64,000 nt of DNA from CAVRTM01 sp963696105 (GTDB lineage Bacteria > Actinomycetota > Actinomycetes > Actinomycetales > Dermatophilaceae), in assembly GCA_963696105.1 (NCBI GenBank), contig CAVOIP010000005.1, positions 1,240,001 to 1,304,000 on the forward strand, written 5' to 3'. The notes beneath the pieces are model-generated. The model was not told where the DNA came from. It was given only the letters and a program-made list of their open reading frames with translations, and searched no databases. Of the stretch, positions 51,214-60,369 are shown in pieces (position 1 is the first letter of the stretch; each line of letters begins with the position of its first letter). Position numbers and translations under genes: made by a program.

Positions 51214-51675
51214 ATGGCAGAGCACCCCAGCACCCACACACCGGTCAGCTACGACGACTGCGCCCGCATCGAGGGCCCGTTCTACCACGGCACGAAGTCC
51301 ACCCTCGAGGCCGGCGCCGAGCTCGTCCCCGGCCATGGCTCCAACTTCCAGAACGGCCGGGTGTCCAACCACATCTACTTCACCGCGCTGGTGGAGACAG
51401 CGGCCTGGGGAGCCGAGCTGGCCACCGCGCTGGCCGGCAGCGGGGAGCGGGGGCACATCTACCTCGTCGAACCGACGGGCCCGTTCGAGGACGACCCCAA
51501 CGTGACGAACAAGCGGTTCCCCGGCAACCCCACGCAGTCCTACCGGACCCGCCACCCGCTGCGGGTCGTCGCCGAGCTGGAGCGCTGGCCAGGCCACTCC
51601 CCGGAGGTGCTGAGAGGCATGCTGGACCATCTCGCGCAGCTGCGGGAGCAGGGTCTTGACGTCATCGAGGACTAG
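51214..51675 (+). CDS. arr: NAD+-rifampin ADP-ribosyltransferase
   Basis: A 153-residue Arr, which ADP-ribosylates rifamycins at the C23 hydroxyl and so inactivates them. GPFYHGTKSTLEAGAELVPGHGSNFQNGRVSNHIYFT and VEPTGPFEDDPNVTNKRFPGNPTQSYRTRHPLRVV match the family closely. Candidate catalytic residues: His25, Tyr55, and Asp in EDDPN. Length is typical. It lies 19 bp after rox with GAGGAG before the ATG, so the two are probably one operon. Confidence 0.95.
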   Translation: MAEHPSTHTPVSYDDCARIEGPFYHGTKSTLEAGAELVPGHGSNFQNGRVSNHIYFTALVETAAWGAELATALAGSGERGHIYLVEPTGPFEDDPNVTNKRFPGNPTQSYRTRHPLRVVAELERWPGHSPEVLRGMLDHLAQLREQGLDVIED

Positions 51676-51768
51676 CGCCGGCTGACCGGAGTCGATGGCG
51701 ACCACCGAAAGTCGTCGGCTCGCGCCGGCCGGACAGGACAGACCCGGGAAGCGTCCGGACCGGGTCGC

Positions 51769-52230
51769 TCAGCCGCCGCCGCCGATGTCCACGGCCCACG
51801 CCTCGTAGAGCAGGTCGGAGCCGCGCTGACGGTGCCGCACCAGCCGGCCCAGCAGGCGGGTCACGTCGTCCCGCACCTGCTCGGCGGTCGCGGCGCCGGG
51901 CAGGGCGAGCAGGTCGAGCAGCCGGTCCATCAGCGCGGCCAGCTCCACGTGCTCGGTCTCCAGGCGGTCGACTGTCCTCGCCAGGCGGGGCGCGGACCGC
52001 AGCGCGCGGGCGTTGATGCCGTCGGGCGCCTCGGCGATGGTCACGTGCTCGCGGAAGTCGGCCGACAGCTCCATCAGCGCGGCGCACACCCGCTCGGTCC
52101 ACTGCTCCAGTCGGCCGGGGGCGGGCGCGGCCAGCGCGCTCTCCAGGGCGACGAGGGAGTCACGCAGCTCCGCGCGGCGGCGGCGCACGCCCTGCAGGTC
52201 CTGGAGCTCTCCGGACGGGTCGGACTCCAT
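51769..52230 (-). CDS. Hemerythrin-like helical protein
   Basis: A 153-residue all-helical protein with DFREHVTIAEAPDGI..., LETEHVELAALMDRLLDLL and VRHRQRGSDLLYEAWAVDIGG, as in hemerythrin/HHE-type proteins whose His and Glu bind a di-iron or single metal. The first His-ligand set seems incomplete, so metal binding is uncertain. GGAGGAAG precedes the ATG at 52230. The 282 bp upstream to the FHA gene hold nothing recognised. Confidence 0.7.
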   Translation of the reverse strand: MESDPSGELQDLQGVRRRRAELRDSLVALESALAAPAPGRLEQWTERVCAALMELSADFREHVTIAEAPDGINARALRSAPRLARTVDRLETEHVELAALMDRLLDLLALPGAATAEQVRDDVTRLLGRLVRHRQRGSDLLYEAWAVDIGGGG

Positions 52231-52512
52231 GCTTCCTCCACGCGGCGCGTTGTCCCCCATGGTGGCCTCGCTCGCAGCGCACGTCCACCGGTGCCGAGGG
52301 CCGGACGCCGCCCGTGCCGGCGTTCCCCCCGCTGGCGCCGCCTGGCGCGCTGGGTCGGGATCCGTCTCGACGTTCCGGACGTCGAGGCGACCGGGTCGAG
52401 CGGGTCGTTGGGGACGGGTACCGCACCGTCGCCTCACGGACACTGGTGCGGTCGCTGGAGCTCCGGTGAGGTGGATCGCCGTCGGTGCCGAGGACGCCGG
52501 CCGAGGGGGTGC

Positions 52513-53412
52513 TCAGGCCGAGCCGTTCTGCTCCTCGGGCGTGGCACGGCGGACCACGAGGCGGGTCCACGCGCCGAGGTAGATCCGGTCGTCCTCGGCC
52601 AGCTCGTGTCGCTGGCCGGGCGGCAGCGGTGAGGTCGGCAACGGGCCGCTGGCCGCCCCGACGTAGGTGCCGTTGGCGGACTGCAGGTCCTCGACCCACC
52701 AGCGCTGGCCGTCGGTGGTCAGCTGCGCCTGACGCCGGCTCACGCCGATGTCGCCCGAGCAGTCGATGTCGGGGTGGATACTCCGGCTGGCCGAGGGCCG
52801 GCCGACCAGGACGCTGCGGCGGGACAGCGGCACCACGGCCGGCAGCCCCGGCGACGGACACGCCTCCTCGCTCTCCTGCGCGGCGTACCAGTCGGGGTCG
52901 ACCCACACCTCGGTCACCCACTGCACCGGCACGGGCGGGGCCACCGGGGGCGCGGCGGGCTGCGGAGGAGCCGCCGAGGCCGCAGAAGCCTCCGAGGCGT
53001 CCGGAGCCGGAGCGCCCTCCGGGGCCTTCACGGCGTCCGGTGCCGACCCGGCCGGTGCCGACCCGGCCGGTGCCGAGGCGTCTGGCGTCGGGACCGGAGC
53101 CGCAGGGCCCAGGTCGAGCGCGCTCGGCGCGCCCTCTCCGTCAGGGGGACGCGGCATCGTGCCGGTGGTGAAGTCGTAGCCGCAGGCCTCGCAGAACAGC
53201 GACCCGGCGGGGTTGTCGGTCGAGCAGGACGGGCAGGTCACGGCGCCCGCGGCCGCCGGCGGGCTGATGCCGGCCGGGGTCGCCGGGGGCTCGGCGCCCA
53301 CCCGGGCCGCGGCCGGCGCATCGAGCGTGCTGGCGGCGGCGATCGGCGCGCCGCAGGTGTCGCAGTAGTCGTCGGCGGTCGAGGCGTGGCCGTTGGGACA
53401 GGGGTAGGTCAT
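52513..53412 (-). CDS. FHA-domain protein with two zinc ribbons
   Basis: A 299-residue cytoplasmic protein: zinc ribbons at 5-20 (CPNGHASTADDYCDTC) and about 60-77 (CPSCSTDNPAGSLFCEAC), a Pro/Ala-rich linker, and a C-terminal FHA domain (about 195-295) with VLVGRPSASRSIHPDIDC, GVSRRQAQL and SANGTYV. FHA domains bind phosphothreonine, so it is a candidate partner of the PknG-type kinase. Last gene of the leftward signalling operon, 37 bp after the VWA gene. Confidence 0.9.
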   Translation of the reverse strand: MTYPCPNGHASTADDYCDTCGAPIAAASTLDAPAAARVGAEPPATPAGISPPAAAGAVTCPSCSTDNPAGSLFCEACGYDFTTGTMPRPPDGEGAPSALDLGPAAPVPTPDASAPAGSAPAGSAPDAVKAPEGAPAPDASEASAASAAPPQPAAPPVAPPVPVQWVTEVWVDPDWYAAQESEEACPSPGLPAVVPLSRRSVLVGRPSASRSIHPDIDCSGDIGVSRRQAQLTTDGQRWWVEDLQSANGTYVGAASGPLPTSPLPPGQRHELAEDDRIYLGAWTRLVVRRATPEEQNGSA

Positions 53413-53449
53413 CGCTGGTGCCGTTCCGTCCCTGCTGGATGGGTGTTGG

Positions 53450-54730
53450 TCACTTCTTGATCCGGGTGGTCTTGGTCGAGGCGGTGTCGAGGGCCATCTC
53501 GTCCAGCTTGTCGACGCTCCGCCGCAGCCGCACGGTGCCGGTCCCCGGGTCCTCCACGTCGACCACCTTGCGCAGCCGGGAGGTCGCCTCGTCGTTGCCG
53601 GTCTCGGCCGCCAGCCGCACCGCGCGGCCGAGCTTCGCGGTGGCCGTCTCGTCGTCGCCGGCCGCCTTGGCCGCCAGGCCGTCCTGGATGGCCTCGGCCA
53701 GCTCTGCCTGGCCGGTGTAGTGCGCCACGGCCGGGTTGATCCGCGTGGTCAGCGTGTCGTCACTGGACCACAGGGCCTTGACCAGGCCCTGGGCGACGAC
53801 CTGGTCGCCGAGGGCCAGCTGCACGCGCGCGGCGAGCTGCTCCTGGCCGATGCCCTTGGCGGACAGGCGCACCGCCACGTGGTAGTCGCGGGACTCATCG
53901 CCCCAGGAACCGGTGGGGTAGGCGCCGGTGAGCGGGTTGACGACCTGCCGCCGGGCGGTCAGGTCCTCCACGGTGGGCGCCACCTGGCGGACGAAGAGGA
54001 CCTGGGCGCCCTGCGGCGCCCAGACCCGCAGGGACGCCGAAGCTACCCCCCGGCTCATCGCGGTCCGGACGAGTTTCTCGAACTCCTCCTGCATCTGGTC
54101 GGCGCTCGGGATCAGGCCGACCGTGCCGAGCAGCTCGGTGGAGATGCGGCGCATCTCGGCGACCTCCCAGTCACCGCCGACACCACGGCAGTCGCACTGG
54201 AACCGGCCGCGGGCGCCGGCAATCGCGGCCGAGAGCGCCTCCGGGGTCTCGTGCTGGTTGACGCCGTCGGTCAGCAGGATCGCGTGCTTCTGGGTGGCCG
54301 CGGGGACCGAGGCGAAGACCCGCGCCGCCATGGTCAGCCAGGTGCCCATCGCGGTGCCGCCGTCCGCGCGGAACGTGGAGACCGCGGCCTTGGCGGCGGC
54401 GCGGGTGCTGCTGTCCATCTGCACCATGCCCAGCTCGCCCGGGGCCGCGGGGTAGGCCAGCCGTGCCTCGTGGCTGCCGGCGATCACCGCGAACCACGTG
54501 CCGTCCAGGATCTGGTCCAGGGCGGCCTTGGCCGCGGTCTGGGCCGCCGCGATCTTGTCGGTGCCCATCGACCCGGAGGTGTCCACGACGATGACCTCGG
54601 CGGCATCGCCCTCGCCGGAGCGCCCGGCCTTCCCGGCGCCCGTGCAGGTGATCGTCACGATGGCGTGCACGTCGGTGCCCCCGTCGGGCAGGAACTCGTT
54701 CTGGTAGACGTCGGCGGTGAACTCGGCCAT
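53450..54730 (-). CDS. von Willebrand factor A domain protein
   Basis: A 426-residue soluble protein. The VWA MIDAS DTSGSMG starts at residue 50; DGGTAMGTWL and LLTDGVNQHE are further metal/loop motifs. The C-terminal 180 residues are beta-rich then helical (AEAIQDGLAAKAAGDDETATAKLGRAVRLAAETGND). No signal peptide. Probably binds a protein or forms a scaffold in the PknG-linked system. The start at 54730 is taken from the conserved MAEFTADVYQNEFL. Confidence 0.88.
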   Translation of the reverse strand: MAEFTADVYQNEFLPDGGTDVHAIVTITCTGAGKAGRSGEGDAAEVIVVDTSGSMGTDKIAAAQTAAKAALDQILDGTWFAVIAGSHEARLAYPAAPGELGMVQMDSSTRAAAKAAVSTFRADGGTAMGTWLTMAARVFASVPAATQKHAILLTDGVNQHETPEALSAAIAGARGRFQCDCRGVGGDWEVAEMRRISTELLGTVGLIPSADQMQEEFEKLVRTAMSRGVASASLRVWAPQGAQVLFVRQVAPTVEDLTARRQVVNPLTGAYPTGSWGDESRDYHVAVRLSAKGIGQEQLAARVQLALGDQVVAQGLVKALWSSDDTLTTRINPAVAHYTGQAELAEAIQDGLAAKAAGDDETATAKLGRAVRLAAETGNDEATSRLRKVVDVEDPGTGTVRLRRSVDKLDEMALDTASTKTTRIKK

Positions 54731-54777
54731 CGCGCGCAACTTCCTCTCGGGCGGTCGGTCTGGACGGGCGGTGGCGG

Positions 54778-55875
54778 TCAGGCCGGGTCGTAGCGGGCGA
54801 GCGCAACGCTGATGTTGTCGCGCCCGCCTTGTGCGTTGGCCCAGTCGACCAGCGCCCCGGCCAGGACCGCCGGCGCCGTCCCGCTCTCCTGCGCAGTCTG
54901 CCGGACCAGCGCAGCGAGGTCGGCCGCTTCGGAGCAGTAGTTCCACAGGCCGTCCGAGCAGACCAGCAGCCAGCCCGCGGTGTCGAGCCGGAGGGAGGCG
55001 GTGCGGGGGGTGTGGTCGGGGGCGTCCAGCCCGAGCCAGCGCGTGATGGCGTGGGCGTGCGGGCCGTTCTCGGCGTCGTGACGGGGCACCCCCGCGGCGA
55101 CCTGCTCCGCGGCGAACGAGTCGTCCACCGTGAGCAGGCTCGCGTCTGACTCGTCCGGCAGCCAGTACGCACGGCTGTCGCCCACCCAGCCGACCACCAG
55201 CAGGCTCCCGTCCAGGACGCCGGCCACGAGCGTGCACGAGGCCGGGCTCGGAGAGCCATCGGCGGTCGCGGCGAGCACCGCGGCGTTGGCGGCGTCGGTC
55301 GCCTTGACCAGCGTGGCCGTGATCAGGGCGACCCGGGAGGAGGCGGTGCCCAGCCCGTGCGGGGAGGAGGTCGCGAGCACGGTCCGCGCGGCGCGTGCGC
55401 CGGCCAGGCTGGCCACGTCGGAGTCGATCGAGGACGAGACCCCGTCGCAGACCACCAGTACGGCGCGGGTGCCCGGCTCGGGGTCCGCGGCCACGGCCAC
55501 CGCGTCCTCGTTGCGGGGGTGCCGGAGGCCGCGGTCGCACACGGCGGCGACCCAGGACGCGGGCTGTTCGACGACGTGGTCGCGGGGCCCGGCCGCGCGC
55601 GCGCCGCACGTGCCGCAGTAGCCGTCCTCGGCGACGCCGCCCCCGCAGGCGGCGCAGACCGGCGCCGCCACGGGGATCTCCACCGTGGCACCGGGAGGCG
55701 CCTGGTCGCCGGTGCCGGTCGCGCCGGCTCCGTCGGCTGCGTCGGCTGCGTCGGGGGCCTCGTCGGTGCCGGAGCCGGCGGAGGGAGCCGTCGCGGGGGC
55801 GAGGTCGGCCCCGCAGGCCTCGCAGAACCGCTCCTGGTCGCTGACCGAGGTCGAGCAGGACGGGCAGGTGCTCAT
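54778..55875 (-). CDS. PP2C-type serine/threonine phosphatase with zinc ribbons
   Basis: A 365-residue phosphatase. N-terminal zinc-ribbon motifs CPSCSTSVSDQERFCEAC and CAACGGGVAEDGYCGTC, a Pro/Ala linker, then the PPM domain (about 110-363): HPRNEDAVAVAADPE, VVCDGVSSSIDSD, GDSRAYWL, VCSDGLWNY and GGRDNISVALA, with the metal-binding Asp residues present. It should dephosphorylate targets of the kinase encoded just upstream. Its ATG overlaps the kinase stop (ATGA); an upstream in-frame ATG at 55887 is less likely. Confidence 0.92.
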   Translation of the reverse strand: MSTCPSCSTSVSDQERFCEACGADLAPATAPSAGSGTDEAPDAADAADGAGATGTGDQAPPGATVEIPVAAPVCAACGGGVAEDGYCGTCGARAAGPRDHVVEQPASWVAAVCDRGLRHPRNEDAVAVAADPEPGTRAVLVVCDGVSSSIDSDVASLAGARAARTVLATSSPHGLGTASSRVALITATLVKATDAANAAVLAATADGSPSPASCTLVAGVLDGSLLVVGWVGDSRAYWLPDESDASLLTVDDSFAAEQVAAGVPRHDAENGPHAHAITRWLGLDAPDHTPRTASLRLDTAGWLLVCSDGLWNYCSEAADLAALVRQTAQESGTAPAVLAGALVDWANAQGGRDNISVALARYDPA

Positions 55876-58163
55876 CGAAGACTCCATCGTCGTACGGCGT
55901 TGGCGCGGTCGACCAGGAGCACGCGCTCGGTGCGGGTGGGGGCGTGGCCGGCCAGGTCGCGGTAGGCGGCCTCGAGGCCGTCGCGCAGGGCCGGCTCCAC
56001 GGCGGGACGTCCCGCGATGGAGATGTCGGGCTCCGGGCCGTCGGCGAGCACCTGGGTCAGGGCCGCCTGCAGCACGTCGACGGCCAGGCTGGCGCGCTCT
56101 CGTGGCTCGATGGTCACGGACTCGATGCTGCCCATCGCCTCGGCGAGGGCAGGCAGCCCCCGGCCCGAGTCGGCCAGCAGCCCGGCCCGCTGGCGCCGCG
56201 CCGAGGGAAAGGCCCGGCTGGTCGGGGGCACGAGGTCCAGGGCGGCGAGCTCGCCGTCGAGGTCGCCGCGGGTGGCGCGGATCCTGGCCAGCCCGAAGGC
56301 TGCCGGGGCGATGTAGTTGGCGTCGGTGCGCGCGCAGGTTGCATAGAGCGACTCGGCCACGTCGAGCTCGCCGCTGGTCTCGCAGGCCAGCGCCAGCGCC
56401 AGCTTGGGCGCGAGCTCACCGGGGACCTGGCCGTAGACCGCGTTGAACGCCGCCTGCGCCCCGGCGGCGTCATCGGTGGCCAGAGAGGCGAGGCCGGACA
56501 GCCACACCGCGCGCCACTCCCACGGGTCGGCGCCGAGCATGTCGCGCACCGCTGCCTCGACCACGTCGGTGCGCCCAGCCTCGAGCGCCGCCCGCCCGGT
56601 GGCCAGCAGCACCTCGGGGGAGGAGCGCGGCGCCGACTGCAGCAGGGTGAGCCGGGCCCGGGGGTCGTCGACGCTGACGGTGCGCAGCCAGCCGGCCTGC
56701 GGGTCCGCGTCGTCGACCCGCAGCGCCGGCAGGTGGCCCCAGACCAGTGGCTCGTCGGTGACCGTGGGGGACTCGAACAGCAGCGAGGACGTGGAGTGCT
56801 GAGCGGCCCCGCCCTCGGCGTCCCGCGCCGCGACCACCTCGCGCAGCACGCCGAGCAGCTGCACGCGCAGCTCGTCGGCGGACGCGAACCGGTCGGCCGG
56901 GTCCGGCGCGCAGGCCTTGGCCAGCAGCCGGTAGAGCGAGTCGTGCTGCTGGAACAGCGGCGTCGCGGACACCGGCGGCAGCGACGCGACGTACGTGCTC
57001 TGGTAGCCGCGGAACTCACTGGCCAGGACCATCAGGGTGCGCCCGATGGTGTAGATGTCGGAGGCCACGGACGTGCCGACCTGCGGCACCTCGGGTGCCT
57101 GGTAGCCGACGGTGCCGTAGATGGGGGAGTCGAGGTCGCCGATCCGACGGACGCCGCCCATGTCGATGAGCTTGACCGCGTCGCCGACCTGGATGATGTT
57201 GTCCGGCTTGAAGTCGCAGTAGACCAGGCCCATGTCGTGCAGGTACTGGAACGCCGGCAGGATCTCGATGACGTAGGCGATCGCCTGGTCCACCGGCAGC
57301 GGGTCGTAGCGACCCCCGGCGGCGCGCATCCGGGCCTTGAGCAGGGCCTTCAGCGACGTGCCGCCGACGTACTCCATGACGATGTAGCCGGCGCCGTCGT
57401 GCGTCACGAAGTTGAAGATCTCGACGATGAGCGGGTGCTCGACCTGGGCGAGGAACTGCTGCTCGGCGATCGCGGCGGCCACGGCGTCGGGGTCGCCGGA
57501 GTTGAGCAGCCCCTTGAGCACCACCCAGCGGCCGGAGACGTTGCGGTCCCGGGCGACGTAGACCCAGCCGAGGCCGCCGTGGGCGATGGCGCCGGCCACC
57601 TCGTACTGGCCGGCCACGAGGTCGCCGGCATGCAGCTTGGGGGTGAACGAGAACGGGTTGCGGCACTGCCAGCAGAACCCCTCGGTGCGCCCGGGCTGGC
57701 CGTCGCGGGAGCGCCCGACCGCCGCCCCGCAGGACGGGCACACCCGCTTGTCCTCGGGGACCTGCGGGTCCTTCAGGATCGCCTTGGCGGCGTCGACCGC
57801 GGGGATCGCCGGCACGGTGGTCAGCCCGGCGCCGAGGCGGGCGCCGCGCAGCCGGGTCGAGGAGGTGCCGACCCGTCTCGTGACCCCCGTGCCGCCACGC
57901 CCGGCCCGCGCCGAGCCGAGGGCTGTGGACGCCAGCCGGTTGGAGGCGCGGGAGGCGGTCGAGGGCGCGTCGCCGACCCCGGCGGCAGACGTCCCCGGCG
58001 ATCCCGCGCGTGTGGGCGCGGCCGCGGCCGGGCGCGCCGGCGGCGTGCCGGAGGGGGGCAGCGGGGGCGGGAGCGACGGTGGGCTGCCGCAGACGTCGCA
58101 GTAGCCGTCCAGGATGTGCCCGGTGCACCCCGGCTGGGTGCAGGCGGAGGTGGTCGTGCTCAT
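55872..58163 (-). CDS. pknG: PknG-type serine/threonine protein kinase
   Basis: A 763-residue soluble kinase. An N-terminal zinc-ribbon-like motif (CTQPGCTGHILDGYCDVC) and Pro-rich linker precede a rubredoxin-like CPSC...CWQC (142-167). The kinase has Gly-loop AHGGLGWVYVARD, Lys217, YCDFKPDN (Asp317, Asn322) and LIDMGG (Asp334); TPR-like helices fill about 490-750. This rubredoxin-kinase-TPR order matches mycobacterial PknG, which signals amino-acid availability with GlnH and GlnX. GlnH and GlnX lie upstream in the same operon. Starts in an ATGA overlap. Confidence 0.94.
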   Translation of the reverse strand: MSTTTSACTQPGCTGHILDGYCDVCGSPPSLPPPLPPSGTPPARPAAAAPTRAGSPGTSAAGVGDAPSTASRASNRLASTALGSARAGRGGTGVTRRVGTSSTRLRGARLGAGLTTVPAIPAVDAAKAILKDPQVPEDKRVCPSCGAAVGRSRDGQPGRTEGFCWQCRNPFSFTPKLHAGDLVAGQYEVAGAIAHGGLGWVYVARDRNVSGRWVVLKGLLNSGDPDAVAAAIAEQQFLAQVEHPLIVEIFNFVTHDGAGYIVMEYVGGTSLKALLKARMRAAGGRYDPLPVDQAIAYVIEILPAFQYLHDMGLVYCDFKPDNIIQVGDAVKLIDMGGVRRIGDLDSPIYGTVGYQAPEVPQVGTSVASDIYTIGRTLMVLASEFRGYQSTYVASLPPVSATPLFQQHDSLYRLLAKACAPDPADRFASADELRVQLLGVLREVVAARDAEGGAAQHSTSSLLFESPTVTDEPLVWGHLPALRVDDADPQAGWLRTVSVDDPRARLTLLQSAPRSSPEVLLATGRAALEAGRTDVVEAAVRDMLGADPWEWRAVWLSGLASLATDDAAGAQAAFNAVYGQVPGELAPKLALALACETSGELDVAESLYATCARTDANYIAPAAFGLARIRATRGDLDGELAALDLVPPTSRAFPSARRQRAGLLADSGRGLPALAEAMGSIESVTIEPRERASLAVDVLQAALTQVLADGPEPDISIAGRPAVEPALRDGLEAAYRDLAGHAPTRTERVLLVDRANAVRRWSLR

Positions 58164-59383
58164 GGGTGGCCTCCCGGTCCGCCGGCCCGCGGGCCACTGC
58201 CCAGATACGCCTGGTACGCCGCGAGCAGCGCCTCGGCGCGGGCGAGGTCGGCGGGGGTGTGGTCGAGCACGTCGCGGGTCCGCCGGTAGAGCTCGGCCAG
58301 GTCGGCGCGGCGGCCCTCCGCAGACCGGGTCGCGGCGCCGGTGCCGGACGCCTTGGCGCGGTAGGCCTCGAGCCGGCCGCTGAGCTCGTCGCGCCGTTCG
58401 AGCGCACCGGCGTACGCCGCCTGAGCCAGGGTCATCGCCCGTCCGACGGTCTCCAGCCGGGCCAGGTAGGCGTCCACGGCGGCGGGCTCCCGCGGTACGG
58501 CGCCGAGCGCCGCGACGTCCGGCACGGCGAACCGGGGTGCGGGGTGCACCGCCGCGACGCAGCGCGCCGCCAGGTCGCGCAGCGCGGCGCCACGCGCCTC
58601 GAGCTCGGTGCGCAGGGCGCGGGCCCGTGCCTCGTCCCGGGCGTCCTCCCGGCGCCTGGACGCCCCGACGATGAGGTCGCGCTCGGCGACCGCGGCCTCG
58701 CCCTCCAGCGGCCCGAGCAGACCGCCCACGTCGGCGCCGCGCTGGGCGCGTGCGGCGAGGTCGGCGACCCGGCCGTCGAGACGGTGGAGCACCCGGTCGG
58801 CACGCTGACGGTCCGCGCCGGGCGGCTCGGTGGCGGCGAGGTCGCGGATCCGCTCGACCTGCGCGCGCAGCGACCGCACCCGGGAGGTGACGTCCGCGTC
58901 GGCCGGGTCGAGCGACAGCCGCACCCGCAGCGACGCCGCGAGGGCGTCGGACAGCCGGCACGCCTCAGGCAGCGACACCGCGAGCGCGCTCCCGCTGCCG
59001 GGCACGCCGTTGCTGGCGGCGGCACCGGCCAGGCGCGGGTCGAGGCTGGTGTCCAGACGGCCCCAGACGAGCGTGGCGAGCCGCTCGCGCTCGGCCGCGC
59101 CGACCCGTCCGGAGTCCCACGTCGCCAGCATCAGGTCGTGGCGGTCGGCAACGGCCTTCCACAACGCCATCGACAGCAGGATGTCGGCGGTGAACGCCTC
59201 GGGGTCGGGCGACTGCAGGGCCGCCTCGTCCAGCCGGTCCAGCTCGGCGCGGCGCTGGTCGCGCCACGTCCCGAGCGCCTCGAGGTAGTGCAGCGCATCC
59301 TGCGCCGCGAGCGGCGAGCCGAGGCGCCCCGGTGCGCTCGGCGCGGTGGCGGACGCGGCCGGCGCGGTCATCGGCGGGGTCAT
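58160..59383 (-). CDS. Coiled-coil-rich protein of the PknG operon
   Basis: A 407-residue soluble, mostly helical protein rich in Arg, Glu and Ala, with long coiled-coil-like stretches (about 20-130 and 200-400). No signal peptide, no membrane helix, no recognised domain. It lies between glnH and pknG with ATGA overlaps on both sides, so it is probably part of the same signalling complex; a scaffold between receptor and kinase is a guess. Confidence 0.8.
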   Translation of the reverse strand: MTPPMTAPAASATAPSAPGRLGSPLAAQDALHYLEALGTWRDQRRAELDRLDEAALQSPDPEAFTADILLSMALWKAVADRHDLMLATWDSGRVGAAERERLATLVWGRLDTSLDPRLAGAAASNGVPGSGSALAVSLPEACRLSDALAASLRVRLSLDPADADVTSRVRSLRAQVERIRDLAATEPPGADRQRADRVLHRLDGRVADLAARAQRGADVGGLLGPLEGEAAVAERDLIVGASRRREDARDEARARALRTELEARGAALRDLAARCVAAVHPAPRFAVPDVAALGAVPREPAAVDAYLARLETVGRAMTLAQAAYAGALERRDELSGRLEAYRAKASGTGAATRSAEGRRADLAELYRRTRDVLDHTPADLARAEALLAAYQAYLGSGPRAGGPGGHP

Positions 59384-60369
59384 GAGCGGCCGTAGACCGG
59401 CGTCGGGAGGGTCAGCGGCCCGAGTGCCGGGCGCAGCCAGCGGTCGTAGGACTTCGCGAGGCGCCCGTCCGTCCGCATCTGCTGCAGCACCCCGTTGACG
59501 AACCGCACCAGGTCGACGTGGTCCTGGTTGATGCCGACCCCGTAGGGCTCGGCGGAGAAGGCGCGGCCGACGACCCGCGCGTAGGGATCCTGGGCCGCCA
59601 GCCCGGCGAGCACCGTGTCGTCACCGGTGATCGCATCGACCTTTCCCTGCTGGAACTGGACGAGGCAGCCCGTGTGGCTGTCCGACGGCACGGGGACCAC
59701 GCCGCCGTACTGGCGCAGCCGGTCCAGGCTCGTGGACTTGAGCGGGGCGCACACGCGCTTGCCCCTGAGGTCGGCCAGCGTGGTGGCGCGCGACCCGAGC
59801 GGGACGAGGACCTTCTGGCCGGCGCGGTAGTACTCCGAGCTGAACGCGATCCGGGTCCAGCGGTCGCAGTTGATGGTCATGGCGCGGGCGACGACGTCGA
59901 CGCTGCCGTCCTTCAGCACGGTCTCGCGGTCGGCGGCGGTGATCACCCGCAGCTCGATCTTGTCCGGGTCGCCGAACAGGGCGCGCGAGATGGCGTGGAG
60001 CACGTCGATGTCGAAGCCCTCGATCGTGCCGGTGACCGGGTTGCGGGCGCCGAGCAGGAGGGTGTCGGCCGAGACGCCCGCCTTGAGGTAGCCGCGCTTG
60101 CGGATGCGTTCCATCGTGCTGCCGGGCGGCAGGGCGTCGGGTGCGGGCAGCGCGCCCTGGGGGGCGTAGGACTTCAGGCAGTTGGCCGCCGTGACAGCCC
60201 CGCCGGTCGCTGCCGGGGTGGGCGTGGCCGTGCCCGGGTTCGCCGTGGCCGGGGCCGTCGCGCCGGCCCTGACCACCTCGGTGGGGGCGTAGGTGCCGGA
60301 CCCGCACCCGGCCACGGTGGCCAGGACCAGGACCGCGCCGGCCAGGACGGCCGGGAGCCGCCGCCTCAC
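59380..60369 (-). CDS. glnH: GlnH-type solute-binding lipoprotein
   Basis: A 329-residue lipoprotein: signal peptide with lipobox VAGC (Cys22), then a Thr/Ala-rich linker and a type 3 amino-acid-binding fold (MERIRKRGYLKAGVSADTLLLGARNPVTGTIEGFDIDVLHAI, VDVVARAMTINCDRW, YGVGINQDHVDLVRFVNGVL). In mycobacteria GlnH senses Asp/Glu and signals through GlnX to PknG. The GTG start overlaps the glnX stop (GTGA). No permease gene is nearby, which supports a sensor role. Confidence 0.9.
   Translation of the reverse strand: MRRRLPAVLAGAVLVLATVAGCGSGTYAPTEVVRAGATAPATANPGTATPTPAATGGAVTAANCLKSYAPQGALPAPDALPPGSTMERIRKRGYLKAGVSADTLLLGARNPVTGTIEGFDIDVLHAISRALFGDPDKIELRVITAADRETVLKDGSVDVVARAMTINCDRWTRIAFSSEYYRAGQKVLVPLGSRATTLADLRGKRVCAPLKSTSLDRLRQYGGVVPVPSDSHTGCLVQFQQGKVDAITGDDTVLAGLAAQDPYARVVGRAFSAEPYGVGINQDHVDLVRFVNGVLQQMRTDGRLAKSYDRWLRPALGPLTLPTPVYGRS

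Noticed and set aside
51769..52443. Longer start for the hemerythrin-like gene
   Set aside because: The extension is Arg/Pro-rich, without a ribosome site, whereas 52230 has GGAGGAAG.
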